Below the pieces are notes generated by a model, which made no database searches, was not told where the DNA came from, and worked only from the letters and a program-made list of their open reading frames with translations. This document shows positions 1 through 8,620 of a stretch of 36,907 nt of DNA, piece after piece. Numbering within the stretch: the stretch's first letter is position 1; every line of letters starts with the position of its first letter. Source of the stretch: RUG14199 sp964629225 (lineage in GTDB: Bacteria > Bacillota > Clostridia > Oscillospirales > CAG-272); assembly GCA_964629225.1 (NCBI GenBank), contig CAZVQC010000021.1:1-36907 (forward strand). The letters run 5' to 3'. Made by a program: the position numbers and the translations under genes.

Positions 1-55
1 AACCTATGACCCTCTGCTTGTAAGGCAGATGCTCTCCCAACTGAGCTATGCTCCC
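1..55 (-). tRNA. tRNA-Val (anticodon UAC), 3' end cut by window edge
   Basis: Read on the minus strand, the gene begins at 55 with the acceptor strand GGGAGCA, followed by a D-arm (GCTC/GAGC). The anticodon stem TCTGC/GCAGA encloses the loop CTTACAA, giving anticodon TAC (plus positions 20-22), which reads valine GUA codons. The variable region and the first half of the T-arm (ATAGG TT) are present. The rest of the T-arm and the 3' acceptor strand lie outside the window. A consensus promoter sits about 60 bases upstream. Confidence 0.93.
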
Positions 56-115
56 GAATGCCGTTGCGTCATCCGACGAGAGAAGCACTAAGCCTCTTTC
101 TCCGACAGCTTTTTA

Positions 116-144
116 AGTATAGCACAGCATTGACCCATTGTCAA
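116..144 (-). promoter_or_regulatory. Sigma-A promoter of tRNA-Val
   Basis: On the minus strand, TTGACA (139-144) and TATACT (116-121) are separated by 17 bp. The 5' end of the tRNA is 60 bases downstream of the -10 box, so the primary transcript has a short leader. The remaining bases up to the foldase gene at 396 contain only a hairpin at 256-284. Confidence 0.85.
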
Positions 145-255
145 TACATTTTTTCATTTTTCCCATTTTAGCCGATACAAAAAGTAATCCGGGCGGTCAA
201 AAAGTCGTTATTTACCGGATCCAAAGACATTTTGACCGTTAAAATACTTTTTTTC

Positions 256-284
256 AATACCCCGGCAGTATCCGCCGGGGTATT
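256..284. other. Perfect 11-bp hairpin downstream of the foldase gene
   Basis: AATACCCCGGC (256-266) and GCCGGGGTATT (274-284) form a perfect inverted repeat around a 7-base loop. It lies in the 340-base gap between the tRNA promoter and the minus-strand foldase gene. Read in the direction of that operon, the hairpin is followed by A residues rather than T residues, so it is not a textbook intrinsic terminator. It could be a 3'-end stabilising or Rho-independent-like element. I see no gene in 56-395. Confidence 0.5.
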
Positions 285-395
285 ACGATCCGTAACGCCG
301 AAGCCGCCGTCAACTCTACGCCGCTTTCTTTTCGGCATTAAGGCGGATCTTTCTGCCATACAGCACCGAGCGGCGGGGCTTTTGGGACAGTTTTC

Positions 396-1481
396 TCAGT
401 ACTGGAAAGCGTAGTTTGGAATGGCTTTTCTGATGGAGACCTCACTTAAAACGGTCTCATCCACCGATATCTTCTCATGGAAGCTCTTAAGGTACTTCGC
501 AAAAACGTCCTCGTAGACCTGATCCGAAAAGTCACCGAAAAAATCGGAATTCTTTTCATCGGAATAAGCGCCCTTCTCCATCTCCAACTTCTTGATAATG
601 TGAGTACCGTACTGAGTCTCGAAAGTCCTCACTTCTCCCACTTCCATTTCAATGGAGTTTTGTATCAATTCGGAAGGAATGCCTTCGGTCTCACCGGAGA
701 TATAGTACCCGTTCGGATACGCGGTCTCTTCGGAATACTCGCCGTAGACCGCATCAAAGTCCGCTCCGGAATCAAGAAGTGCCTTCACATCGGCTGTCTT
801 TTTGTCCTTTTCTGCCTGAGACTCGCTGTCAAGCTTCTCCATCACGTAGTTCCCGTCACTGTCATAGTAGGACTTATCCGGGTCGTAGGTGTCGTTTATG
901 TAGATGTGGCGGATGTGGGCATAGTTATCCTCAAGATACGTCTGTTTTTCCTCATCTCCGACAACTATTACGCCGTTTTCGAAAACGTAATTGTAGACGT
1001 AGGTCATCTTGTAGTCCGCAAGATACATGTCGATGAGAGTGTCGTAATTGACACCGTATTGGGCTATCAGTCGGTTGAAGGTGTTCTTCGAGCCGTCTGC
1101 CCATGATTCACAAAGGTCACTTACGATCTCCTCCGCCTTCTGCCTATCTCCGTCGGATATCTTCATTCCGAACCTGTCGAAGAGATAAATCGCCGCAAGA
1201 TCGTTCTTGACGTAGCTTATCACCAGCTCTCCGAGAAACTCCTCCGCGGTCAAGCCGCTTTGAAGAGTGCTGTCCCAAAACTCATCGGTGTCGTTCATGT
1301 CGGAGTAGGTGCTCATGAACATCCCCTTGTAGCTGCAGGTCCAATAGGTGAACATATTTTTTGTCACCGTGGCACCGTCAAGTGTCATCACTGCAGGGCT
1401 CTTATCCCGTGAGCAAGCCACCAGTGACAGTATCGCAAGCAGTGCAAGAAGCACCGCCGTCAGTTTTTCAGCTGTTTTCAT
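396..1481 (-). CDS. PrsA/SurA-like peptidyl-prolyl isomerase lipoprotein
   Basis: This is a 361-residue exported foldase. The N-terminus MKTAEKLTAVLLALLAILS followed by LVAC is a lipoprotein signal peptide, with lipidation expected at Cys23. A SurA-type helical N-domain precedes a PPIC (parvulin) rotamase-like segment: a HIRHIYI strand, then YPNGYYISG and a GTHIIKKLE end. Such proteins help exported proteins fold outside the membrane. The ORF extends 20 codons upstream, but only the ATG at 1481 has a good ribosome site (GGAGGA six bases before) and starts directly at the signal peptide. The start lies inside the end of mfd (14-base overlap), so translation is probably coupled. The family is clear from domain order; the substrate is unknown. 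Confidence 0.85.
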   Translation of the reverse strand: MKTAEKLTAVLLALLAILSLVACSRDKSPAVMTLDGATVTKNMFTYWTCSYKGMFMSTYSDMNDTDEFWDSTLQSGLTAEEFLGELVISYVKNDLAAIYLFDRFGMKISDGDRQKAEEIVSDLCESWADGSKNTFNRLIAQYGVNYDTLIDMYLADYKMTYVYNYVFENGVIVVGDEEKQTYLEDNYAHIRHIYINDTYDPDKSYYDSDGNYVMEKLDSESQAEKDKKTADVKALLDSGADFDAVYGEYSEETAYPNGYYISGETEGIPSELIQNSIEMEVGEVRTFETQYGTHIIKKLEMEKGAYSDEKNSDFFGDFSDQVYEDVFAKYLKSFHEKISVDETVLSEVSIRKAIPNYAFQY

Positions 1482-4400
1482 CGGTTCCTCCAACTTGAGA
1501 CGGATCCGCAGTGTTTTCTGCTTTTTCCGCCGTTTCCGCATTTGCCGCCTTGAACACGGCGCTGTATTTCTTCATTACCGTCACCGCAAGCTCCGTTACC
1601 TTCGCCGACGGCTTCATTCTGAAGGAGATGTTGCACTCGCCGGTCAGATTCAGCCTTCCGCTTCCTTTGGGGAAGGATCCCATCACCTCCGAAAGGATGA
1701 ACGGGTCGGGCTTTTCCGGATAGATGAGAAGATCGTTTTCCTTCTGCTCTATCTTCACCACATGGGAGGCTATTCCCAGTGCCCTTACAAAGGAGATCTC
1801 GCACAGGCTGAGTACCGAGGACGGAATGTCCCCGAAACGGTCACAGAACTCGTCGATAACGTCGTCAAAATCCTCTTCATCCGTTATCTTAGCCACCTTC
1901 TTGTACATCTCCATACGCTGGCCGGAATGGGCAATATAATTCTTCGGGATGAAGGCATCCGCCCGCAGAGAGACACTGCATTCCCTCGTCTTTTCCACAG
2001 GCTGACCCGTCTCCTCCGCCACCGCTTCACTCAAAAGCTTCACATACATATCGTATCCGACGGTATCAAGGTGTCCGTGTTGCTCGGCACCTAAAAGGTT
2101 CCCCGCTCCTCTTATCTCAAGGTCACGCACAGCTATCTTGAATCCGGCTCCGAAGGAAGCGTATTCCTTGACGGCACGAAGTCTCTTTTCGGCTACCTCA
2201 CTGAGAGTTTTCGCCGGAGGGTAGGTAAAGTAGGCGTAGGCTTTTCTCGACGAGCGACCTACTCTTCCTCTTATTTGATGGAGCTGAGAGAGTCCGTAAC
2301 GGTCGGCGTGATCGATTATCAGCGTGTTGGCATTGGGCACATCGACACCCGTCTCTATTATGGTGGTGGACACCAGAATATCCACCTCCCCCCTCACAAG
2401 GGACGTCCAGATATCTTCGATCTGATTCTTTTCCATCTTTCCGTGGGCAACGGCGACTCTCGCATCCGGCAGGGCGTTTGATATCCGCTCTGCCACACGG
2501 TATATCGACTCTACTCTGTTATGAAGGTAGAATACCTGCCCGCCTCGGCGCAGCTCCCGCCTCATAGCCTCCGTGAGCACCTCGTCATCGTGTTCCATAA
2601 CGTAAGTCTGCACGGGAGAGCGAAGACCGGGAACGTCATCGAGGACGCTCATGTCGATGATGCCGCCCATTGCCATGTTGAGAGTTCTCGGTATAGGGGT
2701 GGCTGTCAAGGTCAGCACGTCGGCGCCCACCGCTATCTGCTTCAGTTTCTCCTTTTGGGCTACTCCGAAGCGCTGTTCCTCGTCGATTATGATAAGTCCC
2801 AATTTTTTGAAGGAAACATCCTTCGATATCAGTCTGTGAGTGCCGATCACGATATCGGACTCACCTCTTGCAAGCTTTCTCAAGGATGCCTGCCTCTGCT
2901 GAGGAGTCCTGAAGCGGGACAGCATATCCACCGAGACCGGGAAGCCTCTGAATCTTGACAGCACCGTTCTGAAGTGCTGAAGAGCGAGTATCGTAGTGGG
3001 GACGAGAATAGCGACCTGATAACCCGACATGACAGCCTTGAAAGCGGCTCTCATTGCCACCTCCGTCTTGCCGTATCCCACATCTCCGCAGATCATCCTA
3101 TCCATGGGATAAGGTCTCTCCATATCCCTCGTTATGTCGGCTATCGCCGCATTCTGACTGTCCGTCTCTTCGAACTCGAAAGCATCCGCAAACTGCCTTG
3201 AAAAGGCATCGTCCCTTTCGAATCGGATGCCCTGCGTGCTCTTTCTCTTGGCGTAGAGGGTGATGAGCTCCCGTGCCATGTCCTTAGTTGCTTTCTTGGC
3301 ACGTGCTTTGGTCTTGTTCCAATCAGCACCGCCCATTTTTGACAGTTTGACAGTCTCGGAGTCGTCACCTTTTCCGATGTATTTTGAAACGAGATCAAGC
3401 TGATCTACCGGAAGGAACAGTTTGTCCGTCCCCGCGTAGCGAATGTCAATATAATCGCGGGTAACTCCGCCTACCGTCAGCGTTCTTATCCCCTCGTAAA
3501 GACCGATACCGTAGTTTTCATGGACTACGTAGTCTCCCACTTCCAGGTCGTGGCAGTCGAGTATCGCACGGGTGTTTTTCCGTTTCTTTCTAGCCTTCGT
3601 TATCTTAGACGCTCCCCGTCCACCGGTTCTGTCGGAGGAGAAGTCAAGCACCGCTATCTTGCCCTTCTCATACTCAAAGCACTCGCTCATGCTACCGCAG
3701 ACGAGCGCCACGCATCCTCGCTTTCCGTCTGATGCGGACAAAAGCTCCTCGGACGTCATCTCATCGGCAGTCACCGGAGAGAAGCCCTCCTCGAACAGCG
3801 CCTTAAAAAGATTCTTTTTTTCGTTCTCGTTGGCGCAGAGCACCACAGTTACATAACCGTGATCCGTCAGGGGGAACAGCTCCTCTGCAAGATCTTTGAC
3901 ATTTGAAGAATATCCTGTTTTTCCTTGGGCTGAGAAGTCGAAGATAGAGCCGACTGCGATGCCGTGATAACTCTTGTTGAAGACGTCCGCAAATACCGCC
4001 GGCACGGCCTCGGACTTTTCCCAAAGAGAGGTGATATCGTCAAGATACGGAAAGCTGTCCTTCGGAAACGTCATCTCACAGTTGAGAGTCATCTCCTCCA
4101 TCGTGTTCTTGAGAAGCTCGCCGCAGGCTCTTACCCTCTCTTCGCAAAGAGTGGTATCTCTGACGGCGACGATCCCGTCAAAATATGATAGTAGAGTCCG
4201 CTTTTCCGAGAAGATGACCCCGATGTATTTGTCCGAAAAGTCGGGAGTGGCCGTGTTGTCAAGAGCCGCCATCTCGCTTCTCAACAGTTCCGTCGACAGT
4301 GCGCTTCCCTGCTTTGAACTCTTTTTCAACTGCTTTTCAATGACCTCTTTGACCCGAAGCCTTGCATCCTCGGACATGACGGTCTCCCTGACGGGAGGGA

Positions 4401-5097
4401 TGAGTATCATGTCACAGGGCTCAAGGAAACGCTGAGTGAGGACGTCAAAATATCCCATCCTGTCGATCTCGTCTCCGAACAGTTCAAGTCTCACCGGTCG
4501 CTCGGAGGGCGGATAGATGTCCACGATTCCGCCTCTGACGGCGAACTGTCCAACTCCGTCCACAAGATCCACCCTTGCATAGCCGGAACGGATAAGTTTT
4601 TTTGAAAGTGCCTCCGTGTCGATGGGGGTATCCTCCGTCACGATTTCCGTCAGTTCCTCCAAAGTATCCTCCGGCACAGTGGGCTGAAGCGCCGCCTCGG
4701 CTGTGGTACAGACAATGATGGGAGCATCCGTCAAAAGAAGGGTCGAAAGCACCCTAAGCCTCTCATGCTCAAAGTCATGGGAGGCTGTCATATTCGAAAA
4801 ATTAAGATCCCTTGCCGGATAGAACTTTGCGGGAAGCCCCGCGTTTTCGAGAAATTCGGCACTTCTTGCCGCTTCCCTGTCGTCGGAAAACACCGCAAGG
4901 AGCCTGTTATATCCTCCGATACCCCGGACACTGTCGGCACCGAGGGCGGAAAGGAAGACTCTGTACGCTCCCTCCGGAAGCCCCTGTGCAAGACAAGGTC
5001 TCCATTTTGAGCGCCCGTACGGAGTCTCAAGCGCCTCCGCAAGGTCTCTGTACTCACGACAGGAGGCAAAAAGCCCGGTTATCAGCTCGTAATTCAT
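1468..5097 (-). CDS. mfd: Transcription-repair coupling factor Mfd
   Basis: At 1209 residues the length is typical of Mfd. The N-terminal UvrB-like region is followed by the CarD-like RNA polymerase interaction domain (DYVVHENYGIGLYEG). Next comes a RecG-like superfamily 2 helicase core: Walker A GDVGYGKTE at about 671-679, DEEQ box at 772-775, TATPIPRTLNMAMGG, and motif VI QIRGRVGRS. A C-terminal TRCF domain follows. Mfd removes RNA polymerase stalled at DNA lesions and recruits UvrA. The ATG at 5097 overlaps the pth stop (ATGA, 5094-5097). The gene is second in the operon pth-mfd-foldase. No key motif is missing. Confidence 0.97.
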   Translation of the reverse strand: MNYELITGLFASCREYRDLAEALETPYGRSKWRPCLAQGLPEGAYRVFLSALGADSVRGIGGYNRLLAVFSDDREAARSAEFLENAGLPAKFYPARDLNFSNMTASHDFEHERLRVLSTLLLTDAPIIVCTTAEAALQPTVPEDTLEELTEIVTEDTPIDTEALSKKLIRSGYARVDLVDGVGQFAVRGGIVDIYPPSERPVRLELFGDEIDRMGYFDVLTQRFLEPCDMILIPPVRETVMSEDARLRVKEVIEKQLKKSSKQGSALSTELLRSEMAALDNTATPDFSDKYIGVIFSEKRTLLSYFDGIVAVRDTTLCEERVRACGELLKNTMEEMTLNCEMTFPKDSFPYLDDITSLWEKSEAVPAVFADVFNKSYHGIAVGSIFDFSAQGKTGYSSNVKDLAEELFPLTDHGYVTVVLCANENEKKNLFKALFEEGFSPVTADEMTSEELLSASDGKRGCVALVCGSMSECFEYEKGKIAVLDFSSDRTGGRGASKITKARKKRKNTRAILDCHDLEVGDYVVHENYGIGLYEGIRTLTVGGVTRDYIDIRYAGTDKLFLPVDQLDLVSKYIGKGDDSETVKLSKMGGADWNKTKARAKKATKDMARELITLYAKRKSTQGIRFERDDAFSRQFADAFEFEETDSQNAAIADITRDMERPYPMDRMICGDVGYGKTEVAMRAAFKAVMSGYQVAILVPTTILALQHFRTVLSRFRGFPVSVDMLSRFRTPQQRQASLRKLARGESDIVIGTHRLISKDVSFKKLGLIIIDEEQRFGVAQKEKLKQIAVGADVLTLTATPIPRTLNMAMGGIIDMSVLDDVPGLRSPVQTYVMEHDDEVLTEAMRRELRRGGQVFYLHNRVESIYRVAERISNALPDARVAVAHGKMEKNQIEDIWTSLVRGEVDILVSTTIIETGVDVPNANTLIIDHADRYGLSQLHQIRGRVGRSSRKAYAYFTYPPAKTLSEVAEKRLRAVKEYASFGAGFKIAVRDLEIRGAGNLLGAEQHGHLDTVGYDMYVKLLSEAVAEETGQPVEKTRECSVSLRADAFIPKNYIAHSGQRMEMYKKVAKITDEEDFDDVIDEFCDRFGDIPSSVLSLCEISFVRALGIASHVVKIEQKENDLLIYPEKPDPFILSEVMGSFPKGSGRLNLTGECNISFRMKPSAKVTELAVTVMKKYSAVFKAANAETAEKAENTADPSQVGGTDENS

Positions 5098-5732
5098 TTT
5101 TTATCACCGCCGTTGAATTTTCCCATAGCGTCGGATATCTTACCGTTTCTTATGAGCCTTGCCGCCTCCGGCACCTTTTCGAGACACTTGACGAATGCTT
5201 CGAATTCTTCCTTCGGTATCTCGCCGAGGACCCAGTTTGCAAGGTCGGTCTCCGGTCGGGGCTTCTTGCCCACCCCGATACGTATCCTCGGAAAAGCATC
5301 GCTCTCAAGGTGATAGATGATGCTCTTCATGCCGTTGTGACCCCCGGCAGAACCCTTTTCACGAATTCGCATCGTGCCCGGTTCGAAATTGATGTCGTCG
5401 TAGATCACCAAAATGTTCTCCGGAGGGATCTTGTAGAATCTCGCCGCTTCCCCAACTGCGATACCGGACTCATTCATGAAGGTCTGGGGCTTCATCACCA
5501 GTATCTTTTTATCGCCGTCGGTAACGGTGGTACACAGGGAGTGGAATTTCAGCGTGTCGCACTCCGCCGATGCCTCCTTGCAGATATGATCCACTGCCAT
5601 GAATCCCGCATTGTGGCGTGTGCGAAGATACTCACGTCCCGGATTGCCCAGCCCTGCGATGATGTATCCCGGCGGGACCGCCCCCGGATCCTTCTTCTTT
5701 ATTTTTTCGAACAGCTCGAAAATGTCAGCCAT
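5094..5732 (-). CDS. pth: Peptidyl-tRNA hydrolase
   Basis: This 212-residue protein releases tRNA from prematurely ended peptidyl-tRNA. The catalytic set is visible: Asn30 in GLGNPG, His40 in TRHNAGF, Asn87 in TFMNESG, the Asp pair YDD at 112-113 and Asn133 in GGHNG. It has about 20 extra residues at the N-terminus compared with E. coli Pth (MADIFELFEKIKKKDPGAVP). The ATG at 5732 has GGAGAG upstream, and a consensus promoter lies 37-65 bases further up, so the extension is likely real. It is first in the operon with mfd. Confidence 0.96.
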   Translation of the reverse strand: MADIFELFEKIKKKDPGAVPPGYIIAGLGNPGREYLRTRHNAGFMAVDHICKEASAECDTLKFHSLCTTVTDGDKKILVMKPQTFMNESGIAVGEAARFYKIPPENILVIYDDINFEPGTMRIREKGSAGGHNGMKSIIYHLESDAFPRIRIGVGKKPRPETDLANWVLGEIPKEEFEAFVKCLEKVPEAARLIRNGKISDAMGKFNGGDKK

Positions 5733-5768
5733 TTCTCTCTCCGCTTCTTTTTTGTCTTTTACCTGACC

Positions 5769-5797
5769 AGTATATCACTTTTTGAGGCGCGGCGCAA
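5769..5797 (-). promoter_or_regulatory. Promoter of the pth-mfd-foldase operon
   Basis: On the minus strand, TTGCGC (5792-5797) and TATACT (5769-5774) are spaced by 17 bp, 37 bases upstream of the pth start. It diverges from the sortase promoter at 5839-5867; the two share the short spacer region 5733-5892. Confidence 0.7.
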
Positions 5798-5838
5798 CAT
5801 AACTTTTTGTATTTTTCCCTCAAAACATAATATTCCTC

Positions 5839-5867
5839 TTGCGGTATGACGAAAAATATTATATAAT
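5839..5867 (+). promoter_or_regulatory. Promoter of the sortase gene
   Basis: TTGCGG (5839-5844) and TATAAT (5862-5867) are spaced by 17 bp. The promoter overlaps the first codons of the longest open frame. This is the main reason for placing the sortase start at the GTG at 5893. Confidence 0.75.
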
Positions 5868-5892
5868 TGGGAAAAAGAGAGGAGGCGATAAC

Positions 5893-6882
5893 GTGGGAAA
5901 GAGAAGATACGCCGAGCTGCCATTTGACAAAAACGGCGGTGACGGCGCCGAGAATGAGTTCATCGCATCTCTTCGGGATCTTAAAAAGGAGGACATCGGA
6001 ACGATGGAGAAAAAGAACTTCAAAGCACGCTCCAAAAAAGCGGTATCGATCATCCAATACGTTTTGATGGCGCTCTGCTCCGTAGTCTTCGTTATCTGTC
6101 TCTACCTCATTGCGGACAATTTATACGACAAGTACAAAGGCGGCAAGATCTACGACAGCGCCGCAAATATGATATCCCCCGTCACCGTAGGCAGTACCTC
6201 ATCCATGACCCCCGGCTCCCCGATACTCGACCCTTACGAGATGATAGATAACGAGTATGAGAACGGCTCGGCGGCAAACAACAATTATAATTTGGATCTC
6301 ACATCCATCAGGGCGAGCCTCAGTTCACTAAAGCAGGTGAACTCCGACGTTATCGGCTGGATATATGTGGACAATACTCGGATCAATTACCCTCTGCTTC
6401 AAAGTGCCTCCGGTGACAGTGAGTACTATCTTACCCACGCCTACACCGGGGAGTATCTGTCGGTGGGGTCCATCTACATGGTGCCGGAATGCGACAAGGA
6501 CCTCAGCAAAAACAGGAATTCACTGATCTACGGTCACAATATCGCAAACGGAACCATGTTCCACGACGTTCTGTCCTTTGACGACCCGGAGATCTTCAAC
6601 AATTCGCTGATCTACATCTACACGCTGGAGAAAGCCTTCATCTACAAGCCCCTCTCCATCTACGAGACCACCAGTGACTACAACTACATCCAGACCTTCT
6701 TCTCCTCCGACTCTGAATTTGTCTCCTTCACAAACAGAGTCAAGGGGAACAGCCTCGTTCCAAATGACCAGACGGTATCAAAGGAGGATCATCTTTTGAC
6801 CCTTTCAACCTGCGTCAACGGAGGAGTCGGAACCCCCGGAAGATGGGCGCTTCACGCAAAGCTCATAGGGATAGTGGAGTGA
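5893..6882 (+). CDS. Class B sortase
   Basis: This is a 329-residue membrane-anchored transpeptidase. A basic cytoplasmic N-terminus and one membrane helix (about 53-77, IIQYVLMALCSVVFVICLYL) precede a linker and the sortase domain. The catalytic triad is visible: His215 in IYGHN, Cys307 in TLSTCVN and Arg317 in GRWALHAK, the usual class B layout. I chose the GTG at 5893 because GAGGAGG lies seven bases before it, while the upstream TTG at 5839 is inside the promoter. Class B sortases attach a few, often uptake-related, surface proteins to peptidoglycan. A candidate substrate with a SAPTGD tail is encoded at 13707. An rRNA methyltransferase follows eight bases on. Confidence 0.92.
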   Translation: MGKRRYAELPFDKNGGDGAENEFIASLRDLKKEDIGTMEKKNFKARSKKAVSIIQYVLMALCSVVFVICLYLIADNLYDKYKGGKIYDSAANMISPVTVGSTSSMTPGSPILDPYEMIDNEYENGSAANNNYNLDLTSIRASLSSLKQVNSDVIGWIYVDNTRINYPLLQSASGDSEYYLTHAYTGEYLSVGSIYMVPECDKDLSKNRNSLIYGHNIANGTMFHDVLSFDDPEIFNNSLIYIYTLEKAFIYKPLSIYETTSDYNYIQTFFSSDSEFVSFTNRVKGNSLVPNDQTVSKEDHLLTLSTCVNGGVGTPGRWALHAKLIGIVE

Positions 6883-6889
6883 GGTAAAA

Positions 6890-7774
6890 ATGGAGCTTTA
6901 CGAAAAACTTCTCTGTCCTCTCTGCCGAGCCCCGCTTCACAGGGAGGAGAACGCTCTCGTCTGCGAGAATGTTGAACGGCGGCACTGTTACGATCTTGCA
7001 AAGTCGGGATACGTCAACTTACTGCCTCCGGGAAAGGGAAAGAATTCCCACACCGGGGACGACAAGGAAATGATCGCCGCAAGGACGCGTTTTCTGGACC
7101 AAGGTCACTACTTTGTCATTTCAAAACGGGTGGCGGAACTGACGGCAAGTGCCGTCACAACCGGAGGGGAGAGACTCACCGTTATCGACTGCGGCTGCGG
7201 TGAGGGGTACCACACCTGCAATATTTTGAAGACCTTGAATGAGGCTTCTACCGATGCAGACATGATAGCCTTCGACGCATCGAAGCACGGCTGCGACAGA
7301 GGCTCAAAAAGAGCCTTTTCAAGCGGATATTCCCCGAAGAATACAGACGGATGTCGGGCGGTCTTTTCCGTTGGAAATATCTTCTCGATGCCCTTGGGAG
7401 ACGGCGTTGCGGATGCCATAGTCAGTATGTTCGCACCGATACCCGGAGCAGAGGCTGCAAGATGTCTCAAGAAGGACGGCATCCTTGCGGTGATATCTGC
7501 GGGGGAACGTCATCTTTTCGAGCTGAGGGAGCTGCTCTACGACACTCCGAGGGAGAGCGGCGGAAACATTGAAGTGCCGGAGGGATTCGTCGAAGAGCGT
7601 TTTGAGAGGCTCACCTATCCCTTCACGGTGACGGGAAGCGACGGGCTGTGGGATCTCTTCACCATGACACCCTTCTACTACCGCACGTCTCCTGCCGATT
7701 CAAAGAAACTTCGAAGCGTTGAGACATTGACTGCCACGGCAGACGTGAAGATAACGCTGTTTCGGAAAAAGTAG
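6890..7774 (+). CDS. RlmA-type 23S rRNA (guanine-N1) methyltransferase
   Basis: This 294-residue protein has the RlmA layout. An N-terminal zinc finger (Cys9, Cys12, Cys25, with His32 the likely fourth ligand) runs into the family signature YDLAKSGYVNLLP. A Rossmann methyltransferase domain follows with the SAM motif DCGCGEGYHT. Family members methylate N1 of G745 or G748 in 23S rRNA; the G748 enzymes (TlrB) can add macrolide resistance. Which position is modified cannot be told here. The gene starts seven bases after the sortase stop, so the two are probably co-transcribed. A strong terminator follows. Confidence 0.88.
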   Translation: MELYEKLLCPLCRAPLHREENALVCENVERRHCYDLAKSGYVNLLPPGKGKNSHTGDDKEMIAARTRFLDQGHYFVISKRVAELTASAVTTGGERLTVIDCGCGEGYHTCNILKTLNEASTDADMIAFDASKHGCDRGSKRAFSSGYSPKNTDGCRAVFSVGNIFSMPLGDGVADAIVSMFAPIPGAEAARCLKKDGILAVISAGERHLFELRELLYDTPRESGGNIEVPEGFVEERFERLTYPFTVTGSDGLWDLFTMTPFYYRTSPADSKKLRSVETLTATADVKITLFRKK

Positions 7775-7783
7775 TTACCAACA

Positions 7784-7818
7784 GCCGCCCGATGGGCGGC
7801 ATTTTTCCTTTCTTTTTT
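7784..7818 (+). terminator. Intrinsic terminator after the rRNA methyltransferase gene
   Basis: GCCGCCC (7784-7790), a three-base loop, GGGCGGC (7794-7800) and then a T-rich run starting at 7802. It lies ten bases after the stop codon. Confidence 0.92.
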
Positions 7819-7825
7819 ACAGTAC

Positions 7826-7854
7826 TTTACAAAACCGTTTTTTTGCATTATAAT
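7826..7854 (+). promoter_or_regulatory. Promoter of the VanZ-flavin reductase-murI-nitroreductase unit
   Basis: TTTACA (7826-7831) and TATAAT (7849-7854) are spaced by 17 bp. The leader carries a small hairpin, GCGGAT/ATCCGC, just before the ribosome binding site AAAGGAG. Confidence 0.85.
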
Positions 7855-7900
7855 GTTCTTGAGAAGTTCTGCGGATGGGATATCCGCGAAAGGAGCCGTT

Positions 7901-8602
7901 ATGAAAAAAGGAAAGACCGCACTCAAGTACCTGTCATATCTTTTCGGAGTACTCACGGTTACTTGCGGCATTGGAGTGATAGGAGCATCGGTGATACCTC
8001 GGATCGGGGTGCCTCTCAAACTCTATTACGGACTGATAGCCTCCTTCATCCTTTCAACTCCCCTGTGGATGGCAACGGCGTCTTTGTCCGATGAGAATGA
8101 AAAAAGAAAGGCCGTCTTCATGAAGGTATCCGTCGGCTTTCTTTTTGCGGTGTATCTCGCTCTTCTCGCATCCGTTCTCCTTCTTTGGAAAGCCTACGCC
8201 AACGGCACCGGCTTCAGCCTCGGTTACGACAAGATGTGGCTGAAGAACGCTCTGAAGAATCTGATACCCTTCCGGGCAACGGCGCTGGCCTTCAGGGACT
8301 TTGCCACCGGTAGCTCCACCACGCTCAAATTCTTTTACGATGTCCCGGCATCCATGATACTCTACGTCCCCTTTGCCTTCTTCCTGCCGGCGACGGTCAA
8401 AAAGGCGCGGAGTCTTGACACCTTCTTGCCCCTCATGTGTCTCGGCATTGCGGGAGTTGAGGTGCTTCAGGGGATGTTCGGCATCGGCACCTGCAGTGTG
8501 GACGATCTGATCCTCGGTGCTCTCGGAGCTCTTATCGGCTACGCTGTTATCAAGATCCCGGCGATCAACGACTTTTTCGAAAGAACACATCTCTATTTTT
8601 AG
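7901..8602 (+). CDS. VanZ-like integral membrane protein
   Basis: This 233-residue protein has about six membrane helices. It carries the VanZ-family marks: an NLIPF element, an acidic residue before LQ in the penultimate helix (VEVLQGMFGIGT) and the VDDLILGALGALIGY segment. VanZ of the Tn1546 cluster gives low-level teicoplanin resistance. Most chromosomal homologues have no proven role, so the name states family only. Start at ATG 7901, which follows AAAGGAG; an upstream ATG at 7853 lies in the -10 box and is rejected. The flavin reductase gene follows after 18 bases. Confidence 0.85.
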   Translation: MKKGKTALKYLSYLFGVLTVTCGIGVIGASVIPRIGVPLKLYYGLIASFILSTPLWMATASLSDENEKRKAVFMKVSVGFLFAVYLALLASVLLLWKAYANGTGFSLGYDKMWLKNALKNLIPFRATALAFRDFATGSSTTLKFFYDVPASMILYVPFAFFLPATVKKARSLDTFLPLMCLGIAGVEVLQGMFGIGTCSVDDLILGALGALIGYAVIKIPAINDFFERTHLYF

Positions 8603-8620
8603 GAGATCGGAACAAATCTC

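Noticed and set aside
168..414. Two short frames on opposite strands next to the left hairpin
   Set aside because: No ribosome site, no domain, and they cross the hairpin at 256-284.
5839..5892. Longer sortase beginning at TTG 5839
   Set aside because: The extra codons are the promoter (TTGCGG and TATAAT) and the ribosome site of the GTG at 5893.
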